Numbered from the stretch's first letter, positions 34,945 through 44,281 are shown. The stretch is DNA of 64,000 nt from Pseudomonadota bacterium (GCA_018821535.1 JAHJLV010000052.1:25556-89555), one strand, 5' to 3'. The notes: a model not told the origin generated them from the letters alone. Translations and numbers: made by a program.

Positions 34945-34987
34945 AAAACGGGAAGTTTTTCATTAAACTTCCCGTTTTATATTTTTC
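34945..34987 (+). terminator. Intrinsic terminator of the TRAP operon
   Basis: AAAACGGGAAGTTT and AAACTTCCCGTTTT form a perfect 14-bp stem with a 6-nt loop (34945-34978), followed by ATATTTTT. It lies 38 bp after the Usp stop. Confidence 0.93.
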
Positions 34988-35124
34988 GGTTTTGTTTTTA
35001 TCCAAAGACCCGGCAGATATTATTGTAATCAGTTTTATTATATGGCATAGTAAAAGTTACAACTCTTTGAATTTCATTTGGAAGGGCAGGGTGTTGAATC
35101 AAAAATAATACGAATAAGGATATT
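34988..35124. other. Gap before DUF4388 gene
   Basis: Apart from the AAGGA ribosome site before 35125 and a weak possible promoter (TTGTAA near 35024, 17 bp, CATAGT), nothing stands out. Confidence 0.25.
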
Positions 35125-36348
35125 ATGAATCTTCAGGGTGACTTTGAAGGATTAACTCTTGCAAGCATCCTTCAATTATTATGCAATGATCAAAAAACGG
35201 GTGTCCTCACCGTCACCTGTGACGATGAACAAAGCCGGGTTTTTTTTGAGCAGGGAACCATTGTTTATGCATCTGCATCGCTGAAAGAAGCTCGCCTGGG
35301 CTATCTGATGCGTTCAGACGGGGTTATATCTGCCGAGCAGCTTCAGCGATGTCTGTCCCTTGCCAAAGAAGAAAAACTTCATCTGGGCAAAATTCTTGTG
35401 GAAAAAGGATATATTTCCCTTGATACCTTAAAAAAATATAACACTAAACAGGTCGAGGCCATTTTATATAATCTTCTGTTCTGGAAAAAAGGACGGTTTG
35501 AATACAAAGATGCCACCTTAAATCTAAAAGGAATGATCGTAACCCAATTAAACCCGATGAAATTGATTCTGGAAGCATCCAGGAGAATTGATGAATTATC
35601 TGTTCTACAAAAATTTATTCCCAGCGATAAAATCGTTTTCAAGATGTCCGGAAAAGTTCAAAGCAAAGAAGAAATCAAGCTGAATGCAAATGAATGGCGG
35701 ATTCTTTCCTTGATTGACGGGACACGCTCGGTCAGACAAGTGATTAATGAAAGCGGGTATGATGAATTTGCTGTATTTAAAATCTTTTTTTCCGTTATTT
35801 CTTCCGGCTTGATAGAACAAAAAGACGAAATCATGCTGGATGATCAAAACAATCAAAATGATTATTCAGCGATCCTGACGGTTTTTAGTGATATCTTTGT
35901 TTCCATCAAAAATTTTATTTCAGATGAACTGGGAGATAGAACCCATTCACTTTTTGAAGAAAGCAAACTGGGGCTTTCCATTGAATACAAACAGATACTG
36001 GCCGGATACCACCCGGATAACCATAAAATTGCCAATCTTCAATCCATATCCGGGGCCATTGGCCAGATGGAATTCATCGAAGAACCTAAAATGATACTCA
36101 TTTGTGGGTTTACTGAATACTGCATGCTGGTTTTAAAAAATGTCGGTGAAATACTGGGGTCCCAGCCATTGATGACGATTCTGGAAGGAATCGAAAAAGT
36201 TCTGGAATATGTAAAAAAATACCAGGCCGGCTCCAAAGAAAAAAGTAAAATTGTCAATGATATGAAAGCCATGATTGACAATATCCAATCTGAATTTAAA
36301 ACAGGAAAAAAATCCAAAGGCGGCATTTTAAAATTATTTTCAAAATAA
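35125..36348 (+). CDS. DUF4388 (PATAN-like) domain protein
   Basis: 407 residues. The N-terminal about 100 residues (LQGDFEGLTLASILQLLCNDQKTGVLTV, VFFEQGTIVYASA) are DUF4388/PATAN, a domain common in deltaproteobacterial signalling and polarity proteins, followed by a helical linker (GYLMRSDGVISAEQL, LGKILVEKGYI) and a winged-helix-like segment near 190-235 (LSLIDGTRSVRQVI). The C-terminal part (about 245-405) is helical and unassigned. No catalytic motif. It converges on the MglA/Roadblock operon with 15 bp between, so both may belong to one cellular process. Confidence 0.82.
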   Translation: MNLQGDFEGLTLASILQLLCNDQKTGVLTVTCDDEQSRVFFEQGTIVYASASLKEARLGYLMRSDGVISAEQLQRCLSLAKEEKLHLGKILVEKGYISLDTLKKYNTKQVEAILYNLLFWKKGRFEYKDATLNLKGMIVTQLNPMKLILEASRRIDELSVLQKFIPSDKIVFKMSGKVQSKEEIKLNANEWRILSLIDGTRSVRQVINESGYDEFAVFKIFFSVISSGLIEQKDEIMLDDQNNQNDYSAILTVFSDIFVSIKNFISDELGDRTHSLFEESKLGLSIEYKQILAGYHPDNHKIANLQSISGAIGQMEFIEEPKMILICGFTEYCMLVLKNVGEILGSQPLMTILEGIEKVLEYVKKYQAGSKEKSKIVNDMKAMIDNIQSEFKTGKKSKGGILKLFSK

Positions 36349-36363
36349 TTTTACCGCTGCTGC

Positions 36364-36639
36364 CTAAGAATCTGATATTTTCGATCCGCCATAGGCCAGG
36401 AATGAAAGTGCTGCCGTTCTGAATAAAGCTCTTACAATTTCAAGAACATCGTATGCAATGAATTTATCAAAGATAATGACATAATCCGCAACAAACAATA
36501 AACTTGCCGTAACCAGAATCAGATTGATAACCTTTCCCACTTTTCCGCCAGCATATTTGATTCTTGCTTTATTAAAAACAAAAATAATAATCAGATAGAT
36601 AACAAGCGTGAAAATCAGAATTATTGTCTGTGCGGTCAT
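36364..36639 (-). CDS. Small integral membrane protein, last gene of MglA/Roadblock operon
   Basis: 91 residues with three hydrophobic segments (about 5-22, 37-58, 65-83) and basic loops. A GGGAGG ribosome site lies 5 bp before the ATG. No family recognised. Lying 21 bp after the Roadblock-like gene, it is probably the operon's membrane component. Confidence 0.75.
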   Translation of the reverse strand: MTAQTIILIFTLVIYLIIIFVFNKARIKYAGGKVGKVINLILVTASLLFVADYVIIFDKFIAYDVLEIVRALFRTAALSFLAYGGSKISDS

Positions 36640-36660
36640 AAATCCTCCCTGTATTGAATA

Positions 36661-36987
36661 TTATGGATGAACTAGTTTATTTAAAAACTGAATTATTTTC
36701 TGAACAAAAACCATATTGCTGATCTTTTGATGTTTTACCACTCCAAGGCCAAACCTGCCAACAGGAAATATATATATATCATTTTTTGTTGGCAGTGGAA
36801 AATAAATATATTTCAAACGATTTTTTGCTATGGCAAAAGCATTTTTCAGGCATACAGAAATCATGTGTGCCATTTTTTCAGGTGCTTCGATATTTTGAAA
36901 TATGATTTTTCCTTTTTCATTGACAAGAATATAGGCTTTGACGCCGTCAATTTGCCCAACCTGTTCAATATCGTTAAAATCTACCAT
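36661..36987 (-). CDS. Roadblock/LC7-like small protein
   Basis: 108 residues with the alternating pattern of Roadblock/longin-type folds: EQVGQIDGVKAYILVNEKGKII, a helix (MAHMISVCLKNAFAIA), beta strands (YIYFPLPTKNDIYIFPV, FGLGVVKH) and a C-terminal helix. Such proteins are GTPase partners (MglB type). It is 7 bp downstream of the zinc-ribbon gene in the same operon as an MglA-type GTPase. Confidence 0.72.
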   Translation of the reverse strand: MVDFNDIEQVGQIDGVKAYILVNEKGKIIFQNIEAPEKMAHMISVCLKNAFAIAKNRLKYIYFPLPTKNDIYIFPVGRFGLGVVKHQKISNMVFVQKIIQFLNKLVHP

Positions 36988-36994
36988 GCTTTTT

Positions 36995-37501
36995 TTATCC
37001 GTTCAGTTGAAAAGAGTCACACACCAGGTGATTGAACAGCCCGGATATCTGGTGAAGTGCTTGCTGCGTTGCAGCGATAACCACAATAATGCAATTGGCA
37101 TTGATCTGCCTGACAGCAGTATGACGATGGGAAATATAAAGTATCATCTGTTCAATATCAATATTGAGTTTTTGGCAGATATCGATATTTTCAAAAAGAT
37201 TCGATCCTAAGAAATCAAGATCTTCACGGGTTAAGGTTTTTGGCATATGATTTACCAATATCCCTTTGTTTCTGTGATAGACCAATCCTCCTATAATATC
37301 TTTGAATGAAATAATCTGAGATATGGACACTGATTTTTCATCCGAGGCCGGGTTTTTAGCTGCATTTGTTTTGTTTGTTGATTCCAAGGTGTATTTATTG
37401 GGGTAGGCGCAGAACATACATCGGAAAATTACCAGATTATCTTGTATTTCATATGAGGGCAGTGAATTTTTCCCTCCGCAGTCTTCACAAAAAACAATCA
37501 T
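36995..37501 (-). CDS. Zinc-ribbon protein with Roadblock-like C-terminal part
   Basis: 168 residues. N-terminal zinc ribbon: CEDC at 5-8 and CMFC at 29-32 (approximate). After a polar linker (about 40-60) the remainder has the Roadblock-type order ISFKDIIGGLVYHRNKGILVNHMP, helix, then MILYISHRHTAVRQINANCIIVVIAAT. Probably binds a Roadblock or GTPase partner encoded in the same operon. No known family name. Confidence 0.65.
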   Translation of the reverse strand: MIVFCEDCGGKNSLPSYEIQDNLVIFRCMFCAYPNKYTLESTNKTNAAKNPASDEKSVSISQIISFKDIIGGLVYHRNKGILVNHMPKTLTREDLDFLGSNLFENIDICQKLNIDIEQMILYISHRHTAVRQINANCIIVVIAATQQALHQISGLFNHLVCDSFQLNG

Positions 37502-37515
37502 TTTATCTGTCAGTA

Positions 37516-39177
37516 TTAGGAATTAAAAATTGATTTTAGTTTTCCCCAAAAACCTGAAGATGACTTAAAGGTGATATCAGGATCAGAATCAGATTCAGGC
37601 ATTTGTGTATCGGAATTTTTTGAAATCATTTTTCCAGAATGCGTATCATTCAGTAATTCAACTGTGTGGGCGAGGATTTTTAACAGACAAATTTTTTGAG
37701 CATCCTTTTCCCATGCGGTTTCTAAAGAGTGGATATCTTTATAAATCTGGTCAAAACAGGCGTTGTCAGTCAATCCGTTTTTATTTTTAACGGCAGACTC
37801 AAGTCTTTCAAGGGTTTGGTCAGAAGACAGATCAGTATCAGACTTAAAGGCCTTTTGGGGGGAACCGGATTCCTCATAGGTTTCATCTTCATTTTCAAAA
37901 GGAACAATACGTGCGTCCATATCCATACTGTCAACCATTTTATCCGTAATACCATCCGCAGATGTTTCAGGCAGGTTGTTTCCCAAGGGTTCCGGGTATG
38001 CGTCTGCGGGTGTTTCAAGATTGAAAAACTCATCCAGCCGGCTGTTAATTTCAGCAATGGGTGCATTGTCCTTTTTTTGAGTGATAAATTTTTTTACACC
38101 ATCGGACTCAATTGCGTCTTCTTTGTCAAATATTTGCATGGCTGAACCGGAAGGATCTGCATTCCCCTGAATTTCCATCAGATGGATGGCATCCAGCAGT
38201 TCATCCGCAGGAGATTCTTTGATGGTAAAAAGGTCATCCATGACATCTCTGGGGGTTTTTGAAACCCCCCGCATGTTGCTTAATGCAGGTTTGATGTTTT
38301 CTGAATCGATATCCTCATTTAAAAGTGAACTATCCTCTTCAGGAAGGCAGGTTAAGGACATCGGGTCCTGATTAATCCGGGCTTTTGATGATTTAAGATG
38401 AGAAAGGGCCGGCAGAATTCCATCATTATCAGGAATAAAATTTTTGTGTTCATTCCCGGATTGTTCCCTGGATTTTTTCCCGGATTTTGAAATCCGGATT
38501 TTAAAATCATTAAATCGTGAAATGTCTTTTTCAAGTATTTTTTTCTTTTCATCAAAAGACAGTTCTTTTTTTTGAATAATTTCCTGAAGATGGTCAAAAA
38601 GACTTCTTAAAAAAGAAATGGAATCCGTTGGTGCATTGGCTTTTTGAATCCCGATAAATCGACCGATGCTGTGAATCATCTTCAAAAAAGTATGATGAAT
38701 TTTATAAGGTTTCAATTTATTTAATAACTGCGAAACAACTGTATCAAAATGATGAAGTGTTTTGTCAGATATTTCCCAGTCTATTGCAAGAATGACAGAC
38801 TTGAGCTCATCCATATCCTGAATATCCATATCCGGATTTGAAACAATTTTGTTCTGAAAAATTTTATACTCTTCCAGCCGGGAGGACAGGATTTCATCCA
38901 TCTTTTCTCTTCCAAGAGACGGGACAGTGATGATGTGTTCAAGCTGATGTATCAGATCATTTAATATGGGCACTGTATCCATGTGTGCTGCATTTTTTTT
39001 TGAGAATAAATACAGCACAAGAGACCGGATCATCTTCAGTAAGGGAATAACAGGTGGAAGATGTTTATAGGATTGCCAGATATTCAAAATGACAGCATCA
39101 AAAAGTTTGATATCAAAATCTGAAACTGCACCATTTAAAGGGTGTATGATTTTTTTAAGCTCAGAAATGGAATTCAA
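37516..39177 (-). CDS. Large acidic protein with duplicated N-terminal helical module, MglA operon
   Basis: 553 residues, no signal peptide or membrane helix. It starts with TTG 39177, set by a perfect AAGGAGG a few bases upstream. Residues about 6-83 and 124-201 are two copies of one helical module (period 118): LFDAVILNIWQSYK / HFDTVVSQLLNKLK, LLKMIRSLVLYLF / FLKMIHSIGRFIG, ILNDLIHQLEHII / FLRSLFDHLQEII. The middle and C-terminal parts (about 240-470) are acidic, low in hydrophobics and probably disordered, followed by a helical tail. Gene order between the MglA-type GTPase and the zinc-ribbon Roadblock protein suggests an effector or scaffold of the GTPase. Confidence 0.78.
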   Translation of the reverse strand: MNSISELKKIIHPLNGAVSDFDIKLFDAVILNIWQSYKHLPPVIPLLKMIRSLVLYLFSKKNAAHMDTVPILNDLIHQLEHIITVPSLGREKMDEILSSRLEEYKIFQNKIVSNPDMDIQDMDELKSVILAIDWEISDKTLHHFDTVVSQLLNKLKPYKIHHTFLKMIHSIGRFIGIQKANAPTDSISFLRSLFDHLQEIIQKKELSFDEKKKILEKDISRFNDFKIRISKSGKKSREQSGNEHKNFIPDNDGILPALSHLKSSKARINQDPMSLTCLPEEDSSLLNEDIDSENIKPALSNMRGVSKTPRDVMDDLFTIKESPADELLDAIHLMEIQGNADPSGSAMQIFDKEDAIESDGVKKFITQKKDNAPIAEINSRLDEFFNLETPADAYPEPLGNNLPETSADGITDKMVDSMDMDARIVPFENEDETYEESGSPQKAFKSDTDLSSDQTLERLESAVKNKNGLTDNACFDQIYKDIHSLETAWEKDAQKICLLKILAHTVELLNDTHSGKMISKNSDTQMPESDSDPDITFKSSSGFWGKLKSIFNS

Positions 39178-39187
39178 AAAAACCTCC

Positions 39188-39793
39188 TTAGAAAAGCTGA
39201 TCCTGTATGGAAGCCAACGTCATTGAAATTATTTTTTTAAGGGTAGGGGTTACATTCCCGCCTCTCAGCGCAGAGGCTTCAAATGCCGGCGCACGCAAAA
39301 GGCTGTTGAGATCTTTTTGCAGAACTTTTGAAGGCACGATGGGTACGCCCGAAGATTTTAAATCAATTTTATTGTACTGCATGACAACAGGGATACTGAA
39401 CAGATCCAGATTATAGGTTTCCAGATTTTCATACAACTGATTCAATGATTCAATGTTTTTATTTCGCTGCTCCTGCTGGACATCTGCCACAAATACAATT
39501 CCGTCAACCCCTCTGAGCACAAGCCGTCTTGTGGCATTATATTTAACCTGTCCCGGAACCGTGTACAACTGGATTGTAACATCAAATCCTTTTATCTGTC
39601 CGACATCAAAAGGCAGAAAATCAAAAAACAATGTCCGGTCATCCTGGGTTTTCAAACTGACCATCTCCGTTTTAATCTGCTCTCGATATTTTTTATTGAT
39701 GTACTCAAGATTGGTGGTTTTCCCACCTCGTCCAGGACCGTAATAAACGATTTTAATCTGTACTTCTTTGGTTTTTACATTAATAAGTGCCAA
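39188..39793 (-). CDS. MglA-type Ras-like small GTPase
   Basis: 201 residues. P-loop GPGRGGKTT (19-27), switch region with LFFDFLPFDVG, the MglA-specific G3 variant TVPGQ (78-82) in place of DxxGQ, and NKID (141-144). This matches the MglA group that sets cell polarity in Myxococcus and related bacteria. It starts with TTG 39793, supported by AAGGGAG 7 bp upstream. It follows a Roadblock (MglB-like) gene, its probable GTPase-activating partner, and precedes the duplicated-module protein by 10 bp. Confidence 0.92.
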   Translation of the reverse strand: MALINVKTKEVQIKIVYYGPGRGGKTTNLEYINKKYREQIKTEMVSLKTQDDRTLFFDFLPFDVGQIKGFDVTIQLYTVPGQVKYNATRRLVLRGVDGIVFVADVQQEQRNKNIESLNQLYENLETYNLDLFSIPVVMQYNKIDLKSSGVPIVPSKVLQKDLNSLLRAPAFEASALRGGNVTPTLKKIISMTLASIQDQLF

Positions 39794-39850
39794 TACCAGT
39801 CTCCCTTAAAGCATACCAAAACATATTGGAAATCTTATTTTTTGGCGTAT

Positions 39851-40243
39851 TTAAGATTTGTCGCCGGTCAGAATTTTATCAATCTGTTCTATGGTCTGAG
39901 CCACTTTTAATCGTACCAGGCCTAAAGAGATATCCTTGTTGAACATCGATATTAAAAGATTTTCTTCATTGACTTTGCTAAAATGTATGCTGGATTTTTC
40001 ACCTTTATGGAATAAAAGGGAAAACTCAGACTCGCCGACAAGTTTTGCCATGGCATCTACTGCAGCAAAATTTCCGGCAGCAAGCGCAGCAAATGCAGTT
40101 GAGTCCAGCTTGTTCTGACCGTTATCATGTTTGGCAATGGTATTTCCTGCCATGTCCATAAAAATAACATGGTCAAGCCCGGATTGAATCAGATTATCAA
40201 TAATTAATTGATCTATGGCGTCTAATTGGCTTTGATTCAGCAT
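39851..40243 (-). CDS. Roadblock/LC7 domain protein, MglB-like
   Basis: 130 residues. Roadblock fold pattern: LDAIDQLIIDNLIQSGLDHVIFMDMAGNTIA, then FAALAAGNFAAVDAMAKLVGE, FSLLFHKGEKSSIHFSKVNEENLLISMF and a final helix. MglB-type Roadblock proteins dimerise and act as GAP for MglA. First gene of the six-gene operon (40243 to 36364), just upstream of the MglA gene. Confidence 0.9.
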   Translation of the reverse strand: MLNQSQLDAIDQLIIDNLIQSGLDHVIFMDMAGNTIAKHDNGQNKLDSTAFAALAAGNFAAVDAMAKLVGESEFSLLFHKGEKSSIHFSKVNEENLLISMFNKDISLGLVRLKVAQTIEQIDKILTGDKS

Positions 40244-40287
40244 TCTTGAATGTTAACCCAAAATATTGATTTGTGCAATATGATAAA

Positions 40288-41364
40288 TTATTTATTCTCG
40301 ATAAAAGATTTCACATGTATATCCCGCTGCGGAAACGGTATTTCAATCTGTTCTTTAATAAAAGATTTGTACACCTGGGTATTTAACATATGCAGGATTT
40401 TTCCCTGAAGCACTGGTTTTTCAACCCAGCATAACAGTTCATGGTCCAGACTTGAGTCGCCAAAAGCACGAAATCTCACACGCGGGGCAGGTGACTTGCA
40501 TACATCCGGATGATTATTGGCAACATCAAGAAGCACTGCATGCACTTTGTCAATATCAGAACCATATGCCACCCCTACCTTGACACGTATTCGATATTTT
40601 TCATGCCTTCCGCCAGCTTCATTAATAATTTTTGTATTTCCCATAATTGAATTTGGGACTGTGATTTCAACATCATCCCGTGTCAATAATCGGGTGCTGC
40701 GAATTCCAATGCTTCTGACTTCACCTCTTTCCCCGGAATCCAGAACAATAAAATCACCCAGTTTATACGGCGCATCCGCCATGATGAAAACTCCGGAGAA
40801 TAAATTGGCCAGCGTATCCTTTGCTGCAAACGAAACAGCCAGGCCCAGAATACCAGCTGAGGCAACCCAGGCGGTCAGGTCAATATCCCACACCAGAAAA
40901 ATAATATATGCAGAAAACCCGGTAACAATCAGAACCAACAGATTATTAAATAAAGGCAGTGTATGGTCCTGAATAAATTTAAACCGGCTTTCGTCATTAC
41001 TGAATACATTCAGCAGAAGCTTAAAAAACCGGGTTAACGCCATTGCCCAGTAAAAGATACCAATGGTCTTCAGACCATTTACAGTAACCAGATAAATAAA
41101 GGATTTCAGTTCCAGCCTTTCTGTTGCAAGGGCAAGCCCGAATAAAATGATGGTCAGAAAAACAGGTCTGTGAAAAATCTCAAAAACATGATCATCCAGC
41201 TTAAGCTGTGTTTTTACAATCCATTTACTAACAACACGGGTAAAAATAAGATCAATGATTTTGGCAACAGCCAGAAAAAGAAAGATAATTACCAGCGCCT
41301 GGAGGTATCTGTTCGGCGCAATCTGCGTTAACAGATCTATAAATTGTTTTTTATCCAAATTCAT
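40288..41364 (-). CDS. MscS-family mechanosensitive channel
   Basis: 358 residues. Four to five N-terminal hydrophobic helices, then the pore helix and beta-domain signature GILGLAVSFAAKDTLANLFSGVFIMADAPYKLGDFI (about 175-210), GEVRSIGIRSTRLLTRDD and the C-terminal alpha/beta part. Medium-length MscS/YnaI type. Releases ions on membrane tension in the inner membrane. It stands alone, divergent from lysS and upstream of the Roadblock operon. Confidence 0.92.
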   Translation of the reverse strand: MNLDKKQFIDLLTQIAPNRYLQALVIIFLFLAVAKIIDLIFTRVVSKWIVKTQLKLDDHVFEIFHRPVFLTIILFGLALATERLELKSFIYLVTVNGLKTIGIFYWAMALTRFFKLLLNVFSNDESRFKFIQDHTLPLFNNLLVLIVTGFSAYIIFLVWDIDLTAWVASAGILGLAVSFAAKDTLANLFSGVFIMADAPYKLGDFIVLDSGERGEVRSIGIRSTRLLTRDDVEITVPNSIMGNTKIINEAGGRHEKYRIRVKVGVAYGSDIDKVHAVLLDVANNHPDVCKSPAPRVRFRAFGDSSLDHELLCWVEKPVLQGKILHMLNTQVYKSFIKEQIEIPFPQRDIHVKSFIENK

Positions 41365-41478
41365 TTTTATCCTGTGATCAACGTTTAATCTGGGCAGTGA
41401 TTATACTTTAATAATATTTTTTCAGCAATAATTGGCCATATGAATTTTTTTAAATCAAAACCCATGTGAATCAAAATC

Positions 41479-41508
41479 TTGACAATTTTACACGAACTAG
41501 GCTATTTA
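41479..41508 (+). promoter_or_regulatory. Candidate sigma70-type promoter of the lysS-lol-bamA-lpx operon
   Basis: TTGACA (41479-41484), 18-bp spacer, TATTTA (41503-41508), 66 bp before the lysS ATG. This is the only good promoter-like pair in the 210-bp gap between mscS (-) and lysS (+). Confidence 0.55.
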
Positions 41509-41574
41509 TTCATGTTTTATACAGAAAATACATCTGCTGACAGTAATAAAAGTTAAATAAAGGCAAACAGTTAA

Positions 41575-43053
41575 ATGGATAAAGACAGCAAGCTGATTCA
41601 ACTCAGAAAAGAAAAAATTCAGGAACTCAAAGAAAATGGAGTAAGTCTGTACCCGAATGACTTCAAACCTTCCTGTAATATCAGCCAGTTAAAAGACATC
41701 CTGGAGCAATCTCCTGAAAAAATAGGTGAAAATGGCGAACATTTTCATATTTCAGGCCGGATGATGGCGGTCAACAATATGGGAAAATCTTCTTTTATCC
41801 GTTTTAAAGATGGTTCTGACCATATACAGGCCTATATTCAAAAAAACAAAGTCGGCGCCTCAACCTATGATATGTTTAAAAAACTGGATATTGGCGATTT
41901 TATAGGAATCAGCGGGCCTGCTTTTACAACACGCACCGGTGAATTAACGCTTCTTGCCATCGAGTTCAGACTTCTGTCAAAAGCGGTTCGGCCGCTTCCA
42001 GAAAAATTTCACGGCATTAAAGATCCTGAAATAAGATATCGGCAAAGATATCTTGATCTTATCATGAATGAACAGACCCGGCAGATATTCATCAAACGCA
42101 GCAGGATTATAGCGTATATGAGAGCGTTCTTTGAAAAAAACGGGTTCATGGAAGTTGAAACACCCATGATGCAGCCACTGGCCGGTGGAGCCGAAGCAAC
42201 GCCTTTCAAAACATGGCATAATGCGCTTGGAATGGAATTGTTTTTAAGAATTGCCCCTGAACTGTACCTTAAACGACTGGTGGTCGGCGGTTTTGAAAAA
42301 GTATTTGAAATTAACCGAAATTTTCGAAATGAAGGGGTTTCAGCCCGGCACAATCCTGAATTTACCATGGTTGAATTTTATCAGGCCTATGCAGATTACA
42401 CTCACCTGATGGATTTCACAGAAAATCTGTTTGAATCATTGGCTGTTGAAATTACAGGATCTGCCGTCATTGAATATCAGGGGGATAAAATTGATCTAAA
42501 AAAAGGCTGGAAACGAATCACCATGGTGGATTCTCTGATTCAAATCGGCGGAATTGATCCTTCAATTATAAATGACACATCGGCATTGCTTAAATTTGCT
42601 GAAGAAAACAATATAAAAATTACCAAAAAAGACCGTCTGGGCAAAATCATTACCAAACTGTTTGATGTACTGGTTGAACCCAAATTAATCCAGCCTACAT
42701 TTATTACAGGGTATCCGGTTGAGGTTTCTCCCTTGTCAAGAAAAAATGAATCTGACCCTGAATTAACCGACCGGTTTGAATTGTTTATAGCGGGTCGAGA
42801 AATTGCCAATGGTTTTTCTGAAATCAATGACCCTGAAGATCAGCACCAACGCTTTTTAATGCAGGTTCGCCAGAAAGACGAAGGAAACACCGAAGCCCAT
42901 ATTATGGATGCTGACTATGTAGAAGCCCTGGAATATGGAATGCCGCCGACAGCCGGAGAGGGCATCGGCATTGATCGCCTTGTCATGCTGTTGACCGATT
43001 CAGCATCCATCAGAGAAGTTATTCTTTTCCCTCATATGAAAAAAAACAATTAA
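41575..43053 (+). CDS. lysS: Lysyl-tRNA synthetase, class II
   Basis: 492 residues. N-terminal OB-fold anticodon-binding domain (about 50-150), then class II motifs: motif 1 (RSRIIAYMRAFFEKNGFMEVETPMM), motif 2 (FEINRNFRNEGVSARHNPEFTMVE) and motif 3 (GEGIGIDRLVMLLT). The lysine pocket residues of the LysS group are in place. Charges tRNA-Lys. It leads an operon of outer-membrane biogenesis genes, 4 bp before lolC. Confidence 0.97.
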   Translation: MDKDSKLIQLRKEKIQELKENGVSLYPNDFKPSCNISQLKDILEQSPEKIGENGEHFHISGRMMAVNNMGKSSFIRFKDGSDHIQAYIQKNKVGASTYDMFKKLDIGDFIGISGPAFTTRTGELTLLAIEFRLLSKAVRPLPEKFHGIKDPEIRYRQRYLDLIMNEQTRQIFIKRSRIIAYMRAFFEKNGFMEVETPMMQPLAGGAEATPFKTWHNALGMELFLRIAPELYLKRLVVGGFEKVFEINRNFRNEGVSARHNPEFTMVEFYQAYADYTHLMDFTENLFESLAVEITGSAVIEYQGDKIDLKKGWKRITMVDSLIQIGGIDPSIINDTSALLKFAEENNIKITKKDRLGKIITKLFDVLVEPKLIQPTFITGYPVEVSPLSRKNESDPELTDRFELFIAGREIANGFSEINDPEDQHQRFLMQVRQKDEGNTEAHIMDADYVEALEYGMPPTAGEGIGIDRLVMLLTDSASIREVILFPHMKKNN

Positions 43054-43057
43054 TTTA

Positions 43058-44281
43058 ATGAATTTTGAATTTTTCATAGCAGGCAAATATCTTAAGGCAA
43101 AAAGAAAAGAGGGCTTTATTTCCCTGATCAGTTTTTTATCGGTTGCCGGTGTTACTGTGGGTGTAATGGCCCTTGTTATCGTTATCGCTGTGATGAGCGG
43201 AGCCGAGACCGATTTCAGAAAACGCATTCTGGGACTTGAACCGCATGTGCTTGTTATGAATTATGAGGGTCAGTTTACGGATGATCCTGAAATCATTTCC
43301 CGACTGAATCAAAATAAAGATATCAAAGGCGCAGCCCCCATATTGTTCGCCCAGGCCATGATCCGTTCCAGAAATTCTTTTTCCGGTATTATGGTCAGAG
43401 GTATTGATCCGGAACAAGGATTCAATCTTGTCCAGGGATTCAATCCGGATCAGCTTTCAAAAGCCCTTGGCAAAAACCAGCTTACAGATGAACTTCCGGG
43501 TATTCTTCTGGGAAAAGCACTGGCCCGGAATATGGGACTGATTGAAGGGGATAAAATTATTTTGATGTCTCCCAACGGGTTTATTTCACCCATGGGCCAC
43601 ATCCCTTCCATGAAACGGTTTGTTGTGACGCAAACCTTTGAATCCGGAATGAATGAGTATGACAGCTCACTGGCCTATGTCCATTTAAAAGAGGCGCAGG
43701 ATTTAACAGGAGCGCACCAGAAAATATCTGCCATCGGAATCTGGGTTGAGGATGTGTTTAATGTTACCCCGGCAAAAAACACCTTGAACTCCATGCTGAG
43801 TTATCCCTTCTATTTTAATGACTGGATGCAGATCAATAAAAGTCTGTTTTCTGCATTGAAGCTTGAAAAAAAAGCCATGTTCATTATCTTGACCCTCATT
43901 ATTCTTGTTGCGGCATTTAATATTGCAAGCACGCTGATTATGATGGTCATGGAAAAAACAAAAGATATTGCCGTGTTAAAAACCATGGGAGCAACAAATA
44001 CCGCTATCCTTAAAATATTTATTATCAAAGGAATGGTCATCGGATGGATCGGAACATTTTTAGGAACGTGTTTCGGGGTTATCGTGTGCTTTCTGCTCAA
44101 AAAATATAATTTTATTCAATTACCGGACGCATACCCCTTCCAGACACTGCCGGTCCAGCTTGAATTTCTGGACGTATTTGTTATTGCCTTCAGTGCAATC
44201 ATCATCTGCTTTTTATCCACCTTGTATCCGGCATATAAAGCATCAAAAATGAACCCTGTAGAGGCATTAAGGTATGGATAA
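43058..44281 (+). CDS. lolC: Lipoprotein-releasing ABC transporter permease LolC/LolE
   Basis: 407 residues, four membrane helices (near 25-45, then about 270-295, 325-345, 375-395) with a large periplasmic domain between 1 and 2: MacB/FtsX family. The N-terminal FFIAGKYLKAKRKEGFISLISFLSVAGVTVGV is diagnostic. Extracts lipoproteins from the inner membrane to LolA. Only one LolC/E-type gene is present, so the complex may be a homodimer (LolF-like arrangement). Overlaps lolD by 8 bp. Confidence 0.93.
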   Translation: MNFEFFIAGKYLKAKRKEGFISLISFLSVAGVTVGVMALVIVIAVMSGAETDFRKRILGLEPHVLVMNYEGQFTDDPEIISRLNQNKDIKGAAPILFAQAMIRSRNSFSGIMVRGIDPEQGFNLVQGFNPDQLSKALGKNQLTDELPGILLGKALARNMGLIEGDKIILMSPNGFISPMGHIPSMKRFVVTQTFESGMNEYDSSLAYVHLKEAQDLTGAHQKISAIGIWVEDVFNVTPAKNTLNSMLSYPFYFNDWMQINKSLFSALKLEKKAMFIILTLIILVAAFNIASTLIMMVMEKTKDIAVLKTMGATNTAILKIFIIKGMVIGWIGTFLGTCFGVIVCFLLKKYNFIQLPDAYPFQTLPVQLEFLDVFVIAFSAIIICFLSTLYPAYKASKMNPVEALRYG

